A stretch of DNA of 64,000 bases from Flavobacterium proteolyticum (GTDB taxonomy: Bacteria > Bacteroidota > Bacteroidia > Flavobacteriales > Flavobacteriaceae), in the NCBI RefSeq assembly GCF_015223105.1, contig NZ_JADFTZ010000007.1:1-64000 (forward strand). The letters run 5' to 3'. A program made the position numbers and the translations under genes. Under the pieces are notes generated by a model. It was not told where the DNA came from. It worked only from the letters and a program-made list of their open reading frames with translations, and did not search any database. Shown piece after piece: positions 18,037-26,006 of this stretch. How positions within the stretch are numbered: position 1 is the first letter of the stretch; each line of letters opens with the position of its first letter.

Positions 18037-18990
18037 ATGAAAAAATATATCAACCAAGGCAGTAAAGATACCCGTTCAGGTTTTGGAGCTGGAATGACAG
18101 AATTAGGTCAAAAAAATGAAAACGTAGTAGCACTTTGTGCGGATTTAATTGGATCATTAAAATTTGATGATTTCAAGAAAAACCACCCAGAGCGTTTCTT
18201 CCAAATCGGAATTGCTGAAGCAAACATGATTGGAATTGCAGCTGGATTAACGATTGGTGGGAAAATTCCTTTCACAGGAACTTTCGCTAACTTTTCTACA
18301 GGAAGAGTGTATGATCAAATTCGTCAATCGGTAGCGTATTCAGATAAGAATGTGAAAATTTGTGCTTCTCACGCGGGATTAACTCTAGGAGAAGACGGAG
18401 CAACTCACCAAATCTTAGAAGATATTGGTTTGATGAAAATGTTACCTGGAATGACAGTTATCAACACTTGCGATTACAACCAAACGAAAGCAGCTACAAT
18501 TGCTTTAGCAGATCATCATGGTCCTGCTTATTTACGTTTTGGCCGCCCAGTAGTACCTAACTTTATGCCAGCTGATGAGCCTTTCGTAATTGGAAAAGCG
18601 ATTATGTTAAACGAAGGAACAGATGTTACGATTATCGCAACTGGACATTTAGTTTGGGAAGCATTAGTTGCAGCTGAAGCTTTAGAAGCAAAAGGTATTT
18701 CGGCAGAAGTAATTAACATTCACACTATTAAACCGTTAGACGAAGAAGCTATTTTAAAATCGGTGAAGAAAACAGGTTGTGTGGTTACAGCGGAAGAACA
18801 CAACATCATTGGTGGTTTAGGAGAAAGCGTTTCTAGAACTTTAGTTCAAAACCACTTAGTACCACAAGAATTTGTCGCAGTGAATGACAGCTTTGGAGAA
18901 AGTGGAACACCAGACCAATTAATGGAAAAATACAAATTAAACAATCAAGCGATTGTAGAAGCTGTAGAAAGAGTTATTAAAAGAAAGTAA
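18037..18990 (+). CDS. Transketolase, C-terminal (pyrimidine-binding) subunit
   Basis: Second half of the split transketolase, 317 residues. It contains the pyrimidine-binding domain with the catalytic Glu region FFQIGIAEANMIGIAAG, HAGLTLGEDGATHQ and LRFGRP, then the C-terminal transketolase domain (INIHTIKPLDEEAI and VVTAEEHNIIGGLG). It works as a complex with the product of the gene just upstream, with which it is cotranscribed. A terminator follows. Confidence 0.94.
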   Translation: MKKYINQGSKDTRSGFGAGMTELGQKNENVVALCADLIGSLKFDDFKKNHPERFFQIGIAEANMIGIAAGLTIGGKIPFTGTFANFSTGRVYDQIRQSVAYSDKNVKICASHAGLTLGEDGATHQILEDIGLMKMLPGMTVINTCDYNQTKAATIALADHHGPAYLRFGRPVVPNFMPADEPFVIGKAIMLNEGTDVTIIATGHLVWEALVAAEALEAKGISAEVINIHTIKPLDEEAILKSVKKTGCVVTAEEHNIIGGLGESVSRTLVQNHLVPQEFVAVNDSFGESGTPDQLMEKYKLNNQAIVEAVERVIKRK

Positions 18991-19010
18991 TATTCTTTAA
19001 ATTTATATAG

Positions 19011-19040
19011 AAATCCCCAAGCAATTGGGGATTTTTTTTA
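19011..19040 (+). terminator. Terminator after transketolase genes
   Basis: AAATCCCCAA (19011-19020) and TTGGGGATTT (19025-19034) pair around GCAA, with a T run after it. Confidence 0.85.
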
Positions 19041-19099
19041 TAGAATTTGTAAATATTTTTTATATTTAAAAGACGCAACTCAGTAGCGTATATAAACAA

Positions 19100-19510
19100 G
19101 TTAGCGGTAATGCGCTAAAATTGCGAACAAAAAACAAAAATAAAATGAAAAAAATATCTTATATCTTTTTACTGTGTTCTTCCTTCTTTTTAAATAGTTC
19201 ATTTTCTCAAAATAATCAAAATGCACAAGATATATTTAAAGAAAATCTAGCCGTTTTTGAAAAGCTAGCAAATGGCGAAGATGCAAACCTAAATTCATTT
19301 TATGAAGCGAGAGGATTTTTAATTAGAATTACAGGTATTAGTTATGAAATGGAAAAATCTTTTGATATGCCAATTCTCCCTCCTCAACAAACGTTAAACG
19401 AATGGAAAACCTGGTTCGAAAAAAATAAAGAACGCTTATACTGGCATAAAAGAAAAAAAGAAGTAAGAGTCAAAAATAAATAATTGAATCAAATAAGCAC
19501 TACCGCTAAC
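19100..19510. repeat. Inverted repeat pair flanking a small gene
   Basis: GTTAGCGGTA at 19100-19109 and its exact complement TACCGCTAAC at 19501-19510 bracket the 19145-19483 gene. The left side continues ATGCGCTAA, making a local imperfect palindrome. The arrangement recalls cassette-like recombination sites, but the repeat is only 10 bases and could be chance. Confidence 0.4.
19145..19483 (+). CDS. Small secreted protein
   Basis: A 112-residue product from ATG 19145; the frame is open upstream to a TTG at 19121 but the ATG gives a clean signal peptide (MKKISYIFLLCSSFFLNSSFSQ). The mature part is charged, with a QQTLNEWKTWFEKNKERL segment and a lysine-rich tail (KRKKEVRVKNK). I recognise no family. 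It is flanked by a 10-base inverted repeat and precedes another small secreted protein. Confidence 0.65.
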   Translation: MKKISYIFLLCSSFFLNSSFSQNNQNAQDIFKENLAVFEKLANGEDANLNSFYEARGFLIRITGISYEMEKSFDMPILPPQQTLNEWKTWFEKNKERLYWHKRKKEVRVKNK

Positions 19511-19552
19511 AGCAGTTTGTGATACATTACTAAACAATATCCAACAAAAATA

Positions 19553-19939
19553 ATGAGACTATTTTACTTCACCACATTACTAATTTTATTAAGTTCTATT
19601 TCATTTGCACAATCTTTAGATTGTAAAAAAATGCATGTTGGAAAATTTGAATTAGTATCCGAAACATCTGGTACAACTATTATAGAGCGTAATAAAAACA
19701 CCCAGACGGAAACAAACAAAACTATGAACATAAGAACCAGTTATGATCTAGTTTGGACTAGCGAATGTTCCTACGAATTAAGAAACAGAAAAGTGCTAGA
19801 AGGCACTTCTAAGTTTGTAATGAAACCAACTGATGTAATTCGTGTTGAAATAATTAAAATAGAAGGCAAGAAATTAACTGTAAAAATAACATCCAACTTT
19901 AGTGATAAGGTAGCGGAAGTTGAAATCAGTAAAATCTAA
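19553..19939 (+). CDS. Small secreted protein
   Basis: A 128-residue product with a signal peptide (RLFYFTTLLILLSSISFAQS) and two cysteines (LDCKKMH, TSECSYE) that could form a disulfide. The rest alternates charged and beta-prone residues (GKFELVSETSGTT, YDLVWTSECSYELRN, KKLTVKITSNF), suggesting a small beta-barrel or lipocalin-like fold. This is inference; no name is assigned. It ends at a bidirectional terminator shared with the FKBP gene. Confidence 0.7.
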   Translation: MRLFYFTTLLILLSSISFAQSLDCKKMHVGKFELVSETSGTTIIERNKNTQTETNKTMNIRTSYDLVWTSECSYELRNRKVLEGTSKFVMKPTDVIRVEIIKIEGKKLTVKITSNFSDKVAEVEISKI

Positions 19940-19960
19940 AAAACTAAATTGATATAAAAA

Positions 19961-19989
19961 AAGTCCTAATTTTAATGAAATTAGGACTT
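19961..19989. terminator. Bidirectional terminator
   Basis: AAGTCCTAATTT (19961-19972) pairs with AAATTAGGACTT (19978-19989), with A and T runs on both sides. It serves the two converging genes. Confidence 0.8.
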
Positions 19990-19999
19990 TTTTTACAAC

Positions 20000-21022
20000 T
20001 TATCTACAACTACTATCTAAGTGTCTTCTTAATCTTGTTGGTGAAAGATAATCATTAGAACAACTAGGAATACCTTTTCTATCGTCATATGGCGTTAGAG
20101 GATCATCTGTTGCAGCACCATTAAACGGATAGTAATAATATGTAGTGATTTCATTTGGAGGAGTTCCTGTTACCACAGGAAATCTAACTTCATATTTAGT
20201 CAAAGTTCCATCTCCATCATCATCAACATCTAAAAAATTTGGAACTCTATCACCATCCAAGTCGTCATTAAAGAAATCACCATCACCATTAGTGTCCTCG
20301 TATTTACCTAAAACTCTATCTCGTTCATGATCTCTTTCTTTTCTTGCTAATAATCGTATTTGAAAAGCAATTGGAGAATAAGACGCAATATATGTACTTC
20401 CTGAATTAAAATAAGCTAATCCAGAAGGAATAAAAACGATAAGATTACCAGCATTTACATAGGAAACCGAACCATCACTATTTACAACAGATGATGCAGC
20501 TGTTTTCATTTTAGTTAATATTTGTCTGAATCCAGAAATAGCTTCACTAGCATCTGGATAAGAAAACCACAAACCTACATTGTTTTGGTCAAAAACTTCA
20601 TTTACTAAATTCCATCCCTTATAAGAAACAAGTGTAGAATCAATAGTAATTGGATTTGTTCCACCACCTTCATTTAACAAAATATAATATAATTTATAAT
20701 CTACTTGATCTTTAGACACATAATCTGATGCTAAGCTAGCTTTCACATCATTTTTTACGGTTATTGATTGTAAAGGATATGCCGTTTGATCCCAAATTGA
20801 TGTTTGAGTTCCATCTTCAGGAATTTTTGTAACTGTAGCATTTAGGTTAGCGTCAAGCTCTAAATAGTTTGTTTTTAAATATTCTTCTATCTCAACAATA
20901 TCTTCATCATAAACTTCCTGAAAATCTCTAATTGGCGTAGAGTTTACTCCATCATCAGACTTACAAGAAAAGAAAGCGGAAACGAATGTTAATAAAAGGG
21001 CTATTTTTAAAAGACTTCTCAT
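20000..21022 (-). CDS. FKBP-type peptidyl-prolyl isomerase lipoprotein
   Basis: A product of about 340 residues from ATG 21022, giving the lipobox SAFFSCKSDD. The central region has the FKBP pattern adapted to flavobacteria: VDYKLYYILLNEG, LVSYKGWNL, GFRQILTKMK, VFIPSGLAYFNSG and a SYSPIAFQIRLL strand. The C-terminal part carries calcium-binding thrombospondin type 3-like repeats (DTNGDGDFFNDDLDGDRVP, DVDDDGDG). It probably folds envelope proteins in the periplasm. A TTG frame start at 21046 is rejected because it lengthens the signal peptide without benefit. Confidence 0.85.
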   Translation of the reverse strand: MRSLLKIALLLTFVSAFFSCKSDDGVNSTPIRDFQEVYDEDIVEIEEYLKTNYLELDANLNATVTKIPEDGTQTSIWDQTAYPLQSITVKNDVKASLASDYVSKDQVDYKLYYILLNEGGGTNPITIDSTLVSYKGWNLVNEVFDQNNVGLWFSYPDASEAISGFRQILTKMKTAASSVVNSDGSVSYVNAGNLIVFIPSGLAYFNSGSTYIASYSPIAFQIRLLARKERDHERDRVLGKYEDTNGDGDFFNDDLDGDRVPNFLDVDDDGDGTLTKYEVRFPVVTGTPPNEITTYYYYPFNGAATDDPLTPYDDRKGIPSCSNDYLSPTRLRRHLDSSCR

Positions 21023-21061
21023 TATTGTAAAATTTATAGGGCGCAAGATACAATTTTCATT

Positions 21062-21069
21062 TATTTTTG
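21062..21069 (+). promoter_or_regulatory. -7 box upstream of S4 gene
   Basis: TATTTTTG matches TAnnTTTG and lies 34 bases before ATG 21103. No matching TTG element was seen at the right distance. Confidence 0.4.
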
Positions 21070-21102
21070 TAGAAATATTAACATGGTTTTTTGAATTATA
21101 TT

Positions 21103-21492
21103 ATGCGAATAGATAAACTTTTATGGTGTTTACGATATTATAAGACCCGAAGTATAGCTACAGAAGCTGTAAAAAAAGGACATATAACCGTTAATGGACA
21201 GGTGGCAAAGGCATCAAGAGAGGTTTTTGCTATGGATAAAATTACACTTCGAAAAGACCAAATCAACTATAAATTAACCATTTTAGATGTCCCTCAAAAT
21301 CGTTTGGGCGCTAAATTGTTAGACATGTATCGCAAAGACGAAACTCCAAAAGAAGCTTTTGAACATTTAGAATTACTAAAATTATCTAAAGAACACTACA
21401 GAGCTAATGGAACGGGGCGTCCTACTAAAAAAGAGCGTAGAGATATCGACGACTATTTAGATGATAATACCGAAACTGAAGAAATTGAATAA
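21103..21492 (+). CDS. S4-domain RNA-binding protein (Hsp15-like)
   Basis: A 129-residue protein. Its first 60 residues form an S4 domain, MRIDKLLWCLRYYKTRS with KKGHITVNGQ, as in Hsp15/HslR, which binds free 50S subunits carrying nascent chains. The C-terminal part is charged, with a GTGRPTKKERRDID segment typical of this small family. The ATG at 21103 is chosen over a TTG at 21091. The next gene starts 2 bases after its stop. Confidence 0.85.
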   Translation: MRIDKLLWCLRYYKTRSIATEAVKKGHITVNGQVAKASREVFAMDKITLRKDQINYKLTILDVPQNRLGAKLLDMYRKDETPKEAFEHLELLKLSKEHYRANGTGRPTKKERRDIDDYLDDNTETEEIE

Positions 21493-21493
21493 G

Positions 21494-22060
21494 ATGAACT
21501 ACTGGGAAGAACGCTATCAAAAAGGAGAAACGGGTTGGGATGCAGGTTCTATTACAACTCCTCTAAAAGAGTATATTGACCAATTAACAGATAAAAATCT
21601 AAAAATTTTAATTCCAGGCGCCGGAAATGGTTATGAATTTGACTATTTAATTGAAAACGGATTTCAAAATGTGCATGTGATTGATATTGCCGAAACTCCT
21701 TTAAATAATATCAAAATTAGAAAACCAGAATTCACTTCTCATTTAATCCATTCCGATTTTTTTGCCTTGGATATGACTTTCGATTTAATCTTAGAACAAA
21801 CATTTTTCTGCGCTTTACCGCCCGAAATGCGTCCGCAATATGTTGAAAAAATGGCTTCACTTTTAAATCCGAATGGAAAATTAGCTGGACTATTATTTGA
21901 CTTCCCATTAACAACAGAAGGTCCGCCATTTGGAGGTTCTGTGACCGAATATTTGAATCTATTTTCGGATAAATTCAATATAAAAACCTTTGAAAAAGCA
22001 CATAATTCGATAAAGCCACGAGAAAATAAAGAACTCTTTTTTATCTTTGAAGTCAAATAA
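21494..22060 (+). CDS. TPMT-family SAM-dependent methyltransferase
   Basis: A 188-residue class I methyltransferase. WEERYQKGETGWDAG is the N-terminal signature of the thiopurine methyltransferase family, ILIPGAGNGYEFDYL is the SAM-binding loop, and LILEQTFFCALPP with GGSVTEYLNLF completes the pattern. Bacterial relatives methylate thiols or metalloids (tellurite, selenium); the substrate here is unknown. The frame extends upstream to 21461, but ATG 21494, two bases past the S4 stop, matches the family N-terminus. Confidence 0.88.
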   Translation: MNYWEERYQKGETGWDAGSITTPLKEYIDQLTDKNLKILIPGAGNGYEFDYLIENGFQNVHVIDIAETPLNNIKIRKPEFTSHLIHSDFFALDMTFDLILEQTFFCALPPEMRPQYVEKMASLLNPNGKLAGLLFDFPLTTEGPPFGGSVTEYLNLFSDKFNIKTFEKAHNSIKPRENKELFFIFEVK

Positions 22061-22068
22061 CAACACAC

Positions 22069-22563
22069 ATGGAAAATATAATTTTAACGCACGAAGAAAT
22101 TAAACACAAAACCAAACGAATTGCTTACCAAATTTACGAAACCTTTGTTAATGAAGAGGAAGTAATTTTGGCTGGAATTGCAAATAACGGCTATATTTTT
22201 GCTCAAAAAGTTGCTGCAGAATTGGCACTGATTTCCGATTTAAAAGTGACACTTTGTGAAGTTAAAATCAATAAACAAAAACCACAAGATGTTGTAACTA
22301 CTTCCCTATCTTCAGAATATTATCAAAATAAAGCTTTGATTTTAATTGATGATGTTTTGAGTTCTGGAACTACCTTAATTTATGGAGTAAAACACTTTTT
22401 AGAAGTACCATTAAGCAAATTTAAAACAGCAGTTTTGGTTGACAGAAATCATAAAAAATACCCTGTAAAGGCTGATTTTAAAGGATTATCATTGTCGACT
22501 TCCTTACAAGAACATATTCAAGTGGTTTTTGAAGAAAGTAATTCGTATGCTTATTTAAGCTAA
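22069..22563 (+). CDS. Phosphoribosyltransferase-family protein
   Basis: A 164-residue type I phosphoribosyltransferase fold, similar in size to PyrR. The PRPP-binding motif is LILIDDVLSSGTTL (about residues 92-105), with LAGIANNGYIFAQ as the pyrophosphate loop and LVDRNHKKYPVKADF near the C-terminus. It may be a pyrimidine-operon regulator or a salvage enzyme; sequence alone does not decide. Its 3' end overlaps the converging aroK gene by 9 bases. Confidence 0.85.
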   Translation: MENIILTHEEIKHKTKRIAYQIYETFVNEEEVILAGIANNGYIFAQKVAAELALISDLKVTLCEVKINKQKPQDVVTTSLSSEYYQNKALILIDDVLSSGTTLIYGVKHFLEVPLSKFKTAVLVDRNHKKYPVKADFKGLSLSTSLQEHIQVVFEESNSYAYLS

Positions 22564-23070
22564 CAAAGCATTTATTTCATTAACTATCTGCTCGACCGAC
22601 TTATCATCTACGGTAACAATTTTCGTTGCCTGATGATAATAAAAGTTTCGGTCGAATAAATGTTTATTGATAAAATCTTTCAAACTAACCTCATCTTGAT
22701 TGTGAAGTAAAGGACGTTGGGCTTTCTCTTTCATCAATCGACTTACCAATGTTTCAACTGAAGCTTTTAAATAAACAGAAAACACATCCTCATGAAGTAA
22801 TAATTCATGATTATTGTAATAACAAGGTGTTCCGCCACCTAAACTTAAAACAAAGTCACTTTCTTTTGCCAAAAAAGTTTTCAGAATTTCATTTTCTTTT
22901 TTACGAAAATAAATTTCACCTTTGGAGTTAAACAATTCAGCAATTGAAATTTGAGTTTCTTTTTCTATTTCTTGGTCTAAATCATAAAAAGGAATTTGCA
23001 GCTTCTCTGCTAAAAAAGCACCTATTACCGACTTACCACAACCCATGTAACCTAATAACATTATTTTCAT
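22555..23070 (-). CDS. aroK: Shikimate kinase
   Basis: Phosphorylates shikimate in the chorismate pathway. The 171 residues show Walker A GYMGCGKSVIG, the shikimate-binding DLDQEIEKETQ and FRKKENEIL segments, GGGTPCYYN, and the lid arginine in RPLLHNQDE. It is transcribed toward the phosphoribosyltransferase gene, with overlapping stop regions. Confidence 0.95.
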   Translation of the reverse strand: MKIMLLGYMGCGKSVIGAFLAEKLQIPFYDLDQEIEKETQISIAELFNSKGEIYFRKKENEILKTFLAKESDFVLSLGGGTPCYYNNHELLLHEDVFSVYLKASVETLVSRLMKEKAQRPLLHNQDEVSLKDFINKHLFDRNFYYHQATKIVTVDDKSVEQIVNEINALLA

Positions 23071-23145
23071 AAATAAATAATCCCTTATAAATTAAAGGGT
23101 TAAGAAATTAATTATAAAAAAAGACAAATTTATAAGAAATTCCCA

Positions 23146-23175
23146 TTGCAAAATAAATAAATGTTTATATATTTG
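23146..23175 (+). promoter_or_regulatory. tRNA-Lys promoter
   Basis: TTG (23146-23148), 19 bases, TATATTTG (23168-23175), then CACCC. It lies 24 bases before the first tRNA-Lys. Confidence 0.7.
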
Positions 23176-23199
23176 CACCCGCATTCAAGGAAATAAAAT

Positions 23200-23272
23200 G
23201 ACTTGGTAGCTCAGCTGGTAGAGCACATCACTTTTAATGATGGGGTCCTGGGTTCGAATCCCAGCCAGGTCA
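23200..23272 (+). tRNA. tRNA-Lys (anticodon TTT), copy 1
   Basis: A 73-base cloverleaf: acceptor GACTTGG pairs with CCAGGTC (one G-U), D arm GCTC-GAGC, anticodon stem CATCA-TGATG with loop CTTTTAA, T arm CTGGG-CCCAG with TTCGAAT, discriminator A. No CCA is encoded. Confidence 0.97.
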
Positions 23273-23301
23273 CTACATAAAACTTATTTCTTGAACGCAC
23301 C

Positions 23302-23374
23302 GACTTGGTAGCTCAGCTGGTAGAGCACATCACTTTTAATGATGGGGTCCTGGGTTCGAATCCCAGCCAGGTCA
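23302..23374 (+). tRNA. tRNA-Lys (anticodon TTT), copy 2
   Basis: Identical over all 73 bases to the copy 102 bases upstream, a tandem duplication that also repeats GAACGCACC-like flanking sequence only weakly. A terminator-like hairpin follows. Confidence 0.97.
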
Positions 23375-23385
23375 CAGAAAATACT

Positions 23386-23414
23386 AAAGACGTTGCATAG
23401 CAACGTCTTTGTTG
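23386..23414 (+). terminator. Hairpin after tRNA-Lys copy 2
   Basis: AAAGACGTTGC and GCAACGTCTTT pair perfectly around ATA, then GTTGTTTT. It looks like an intrinsic terminator yet sits only 7 bases before tRNA-Leu, so it may be a processing signal or allow partial read-through. Confidence 0.6.
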
Positions 23415-23420
23415 TTTTAA

Positions 23421-23503
23421 GGCCAAGTGGAGAAACGGTAGACTCGCCATCTTGAGGGGGTGGTGCTCGTAAGGGCGTGAGGGTTCAAATCCCTCCTTGG
23501 TCA
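23421..23503 (+). tRNA. tRNA-Leu (anticodon GAG), integration site
   Basis: An 83-base class II tRNA: acceptor GGCCAAG with CTTGGTC, anticodon stem CCATC-GGTGG with loop TTGAGGG (GAG), a long variable arm (GCTCGTAAGGGC region) and T arm GAGGG-CCCTC. Its last 14 bases plus CT form a 16-base sequence repeated at 48646-48661, marking it as the attachment site of the mobile element to its right. Confidence 0.93.
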
Positions 23504-23505
23504 CT
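23490..23505 (+). repeat. attL, 16-base direct repeat
   Basis: The 3' end of tRNA-Leu plus two bases; identical to 48646-48661. The tRNA stays intact because the element restores its 3' end. Confidence 0.85.
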
Positions 23506-23548
23506 ATAATACTATTTTAAACCTTATTTTTATTGGTTTTTTTATTTT

Positions 23549-23574
23549 TAGGGGAGTAAAAAGGGGACTATTTT
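23549..23574 (+). repeat. Arm-type direct repeat, left copy
   Basis: TAGGGGAGTAAAAAGGGGAC followed by TATTTT matches 48516-48541 at 23 of 26 positions in the same orientation. A pair of such sites just inside both ends suggests integrase or excisionase arm-binding sites. The remaining 23575-23750 is AT-rich with no gene. Confidence 0.65.
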
Positions 23575-23750
23575 TTACTTAGTCTTATTAGTTTTTGGAA
23601 GAATATATTTTTTAGAAATGCAAAGTAATTTTAAAAGGAAATTAAATCACTTCTGTTGCCTTATAAAATTGTTAAACAACAAATTGTCAATTTGTATTTA
23701 AAAAAGCTCTAAAACGGGTTTAAATCACTTTAAATCTAATTTATTATTAA

Positions 23751-26006
23751 TTAATCAATTACTACCCAACCAGCATTTTTATATTTTTCAATATTACCTT
23801 TTACATTTTCTTCTAAAGCTGCAAAACACAGCAAATGAGTTGGACGAGAAAAACCAACATACATCATTTTCAATGCTTCTTTACCAAATGCATCTTTTTC
23901 ACCAGCATTTTTTCCTTTATTTTTTTCGCCAACAATAAAATTATGATCCTTATTTGTTAAAACATTTATTATTTGAGTCTTTTGGGACTCATAATTATTT
24001 TTAAAAGTTTCAATGTACATTGTGGCACAATGTGTTTGTCCTTTTACAGAATGAATAGTTGCTATATCTATACTAATATCTTCTTCTTTAATTATTTCTT
24101 TTACTGGTTTTACTTCCTTTTCAAAATTTAAAATAAATAATTGAGTTGCTGGTTTTAAACTCTCATTTAATTCAAACCATTCTCTGAATTCAGTGTTAAT
24201 AAATTCTTTTATTGAATTAAAAACAGCTTCATAGTTTTTCTTTGTAACTAGATCAAAACACCATTTAAATAATTTTTCTTTAAATACCTCATAAGCCAAA
24301 GGGTGTTTTTCTTCCAATTGTAAACTTTGAATATGTTTTATCATTTCACTTTTAGAATATCTTCTTTCAACTTCTTTCCCTCTGACAATTGTCTTATACT
24401 TTTCATTTTCTAGTAATAAAATATAAATCAAAGCATTAAGAATAGATTTTCTAACCGCTTCAAGTGTTTTTTTATTTTCATCAAATAATTGAAGATGTTT
24501 ACTCAAAGTAGAAAAATCCTCTTTTTTTGCCTTAGATTCTTTAGAATATTCAGGAAAAACATCTTGTAAGCGAATGTTTTCGTTGTCTTCTTTTTTCTCA
24601 TCCCAAACTGCTGACCAACCAATTATTTTAAAACCGTTTTCTTTGTTTTTTTCGCAATGATGTAAATTATGTTTGTTTATTAATTCTTTGAATTTATCCT
24701 TTAACAAATGCTTTGTTTCGTGGCTAAAAACAATTAGATGTGGTTTTATTCCTTCTTCTCCTTTACTTTCGACAATAAATTTAGGAATTCCTGCTTTATC
24801 TTTTTTTGAGTCCAAAATAAACCTATTAACTAAATTTGAATTCAATTTTGTTAAGCGATTAGAACCTTTCAGGAAAAGAGGTTTTCTCTCTTTCCAATCA
24901 CATTCTATTTTTACTTTTTTTGAATTAGAATTATAGATTGCTTGATTAGGGTCTCCTATTCTTTGAATAATTGTTTTAGAATTATTTTCATTGAAAATAT
25001 TTTCAATAATATCAATTTGATATTTTTCTAAATCCTGCATTTCATCAACAAATACATATTTGAATCGTCTCTGAAGTATTGATTTGATCGCTGGAAATTT
25101 GGAAATATAATAATTAGAAATCTCAAAAGAATCAAAATATTTTAATGAACCATTAAACTTTAATTCATCAAATATTATTTTTAATTCTTTACCCGAATCT
25201 GTGCTAAATTTTAATTTATTTTTCCAAGTTTTTGGGAAATCATTAGAATGGAAACATTCATTCTGCTCATCATACTTAATAATTTTTATTATATCAATAT
25301 AATTTTTTATTTCAGTTGATAATGATTTTAAAAAATCATTAAAATCAAAAAGAATTTTTTTTTCTTCATAAGACAGTGTTGAAGATTTAATTTTATTATA
25401 ATTTTCTTTTATACTACCAAAAACATTATTTTTATCAATAACACCTAAATCTTTATATTTTAATATTAAATCATCTGTATCATCTATCCCTTTTAGCTTA
25501 AGAAATTGTTTTGTGATTATATTGTTTTTAGTTTTTAATATATTAGATAAATTACCAAATATTTTGCTGTCTTTCTGATAGAATACTTTTTTCGAAATAT
25601 ATTCATTTATTAAATCATCATCATTTTTTGATATGTAAGAGCCATATTTTTCAAAACAACCTTGATTTGCCAAATACTTATTTACAAAAGTTTGAATTGT
25701 CCCCACAAAATTCGGATTTTCAAAAAGATGTGGACAATGTTTTTTAAGTTTCTTTTCTATTTCATCAACTGCATTATTTGTATGCGACAAAACTAAAATT
25801 CCTGAACCATCATTAAAAGGCATTTGCTTTGACAAACAATATAATTTAGCCAATAAAGCTGTTGTTTTGCCGCTTCCTGGAACGGCTAATAAATCACAAG
25901 TATCAAGATTAGTAATAAATTCAATTCTTTCATCATCAAAATTATTACCTCCAATTAATAGTTTTGCAGCTTCTTTTATATGCTCAGGATTAATTTCAAT
26001 TTTCAT
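23751..26006 (-). CDS. gajB: UvrD/Rep-like helicase, GajB-like
   Basis: A 751-residue superfamily 1A helicase, the presumed partner of the OLD nuclease upstream (Gabija pair). Motif I AVPGSGKTT lies at residues 41-49, motif Ia VLSHTNNAVDEIE follows, motif II is FVDEMQDLEKYQ with motif III GDPNQAIYN, motif V IATIHSVKGQTH and motif VI MYVGFSRPTHLL near the C-terminus. It is longer than the roughly 500-residue GajB of Bacillus cereus as I recall it, with extra sequence between motifs IV and V. Its start overlaps the nuclease gene by 11 bases. Confidence 0.85.
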   Translation of the reverse strand: MKIEINPEHIKEAAKLLIGGNNFDDERIEFITNLDTCDLLAVPGSGKTTALLAKLYCLSKQMPFNDGSGILVLSHTNNAVDEIEKKLKKHCPHLFENPNFVGTIQTFVNKYLANQGCFEKYGSYISKNDDDLINEYISKKVFYQKDSKIFGNLSNILKTKNNIITKQFLKLKGIDDTDDLILKYKDLGVIDKNNVFGSIKENYNKIKSSTLSYEEKKILFDFNDFLKSLSTEIKNYIDIIKIIKYDEQNECFHSNDFPKTWKNKLKFSTDSGKELKIIFDELKFNGSLKYFDSFEISNYYISKFPAIKSILQRRFKYVFVDEMQDLEKYQIDIIENIFNENNSKTIIQRIGDPNQAIYNSNSKKVKIECDWKERKPLFLKGSNRLTKLNSNLVNRFILDSKKDKAGIPKFIVESKGEEGIKPHLIVFSHETKHLLKDKFKELINKHNLHHCEKNKENGFKIIGWSAVWDEKKEDNENIRLQDVFPEYSKESKAKKEDFSTLSKHLQLFDENKKTLEAVRKSILNALIYILLLENEKYKTIVRGKEVERRYSKSEMIKHIQSLQLEEKHPLAYEVFKEKLFKWCFDLVTKKNYEAVFNSIKEFINTEFREWFELNESLKPATQLFILNFEKEVKPVKEIIKEEDISIDIATIHSVKGQTHCATMYIETFKNNYESQKTQIINVLTNKDHNFIVGEKNKGKNAGEKDAFGKEALKMMYVGFSRPTHLLCFAALEENVKGNIEKYKNAGWVVID

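Noticed and set aside
23313..23504. Open frame with GFEPS/GFEPR repeats
   Set aside because: It is the antisense reading of tRNA-Lys and tRNA-Leu, a well-known false protein.
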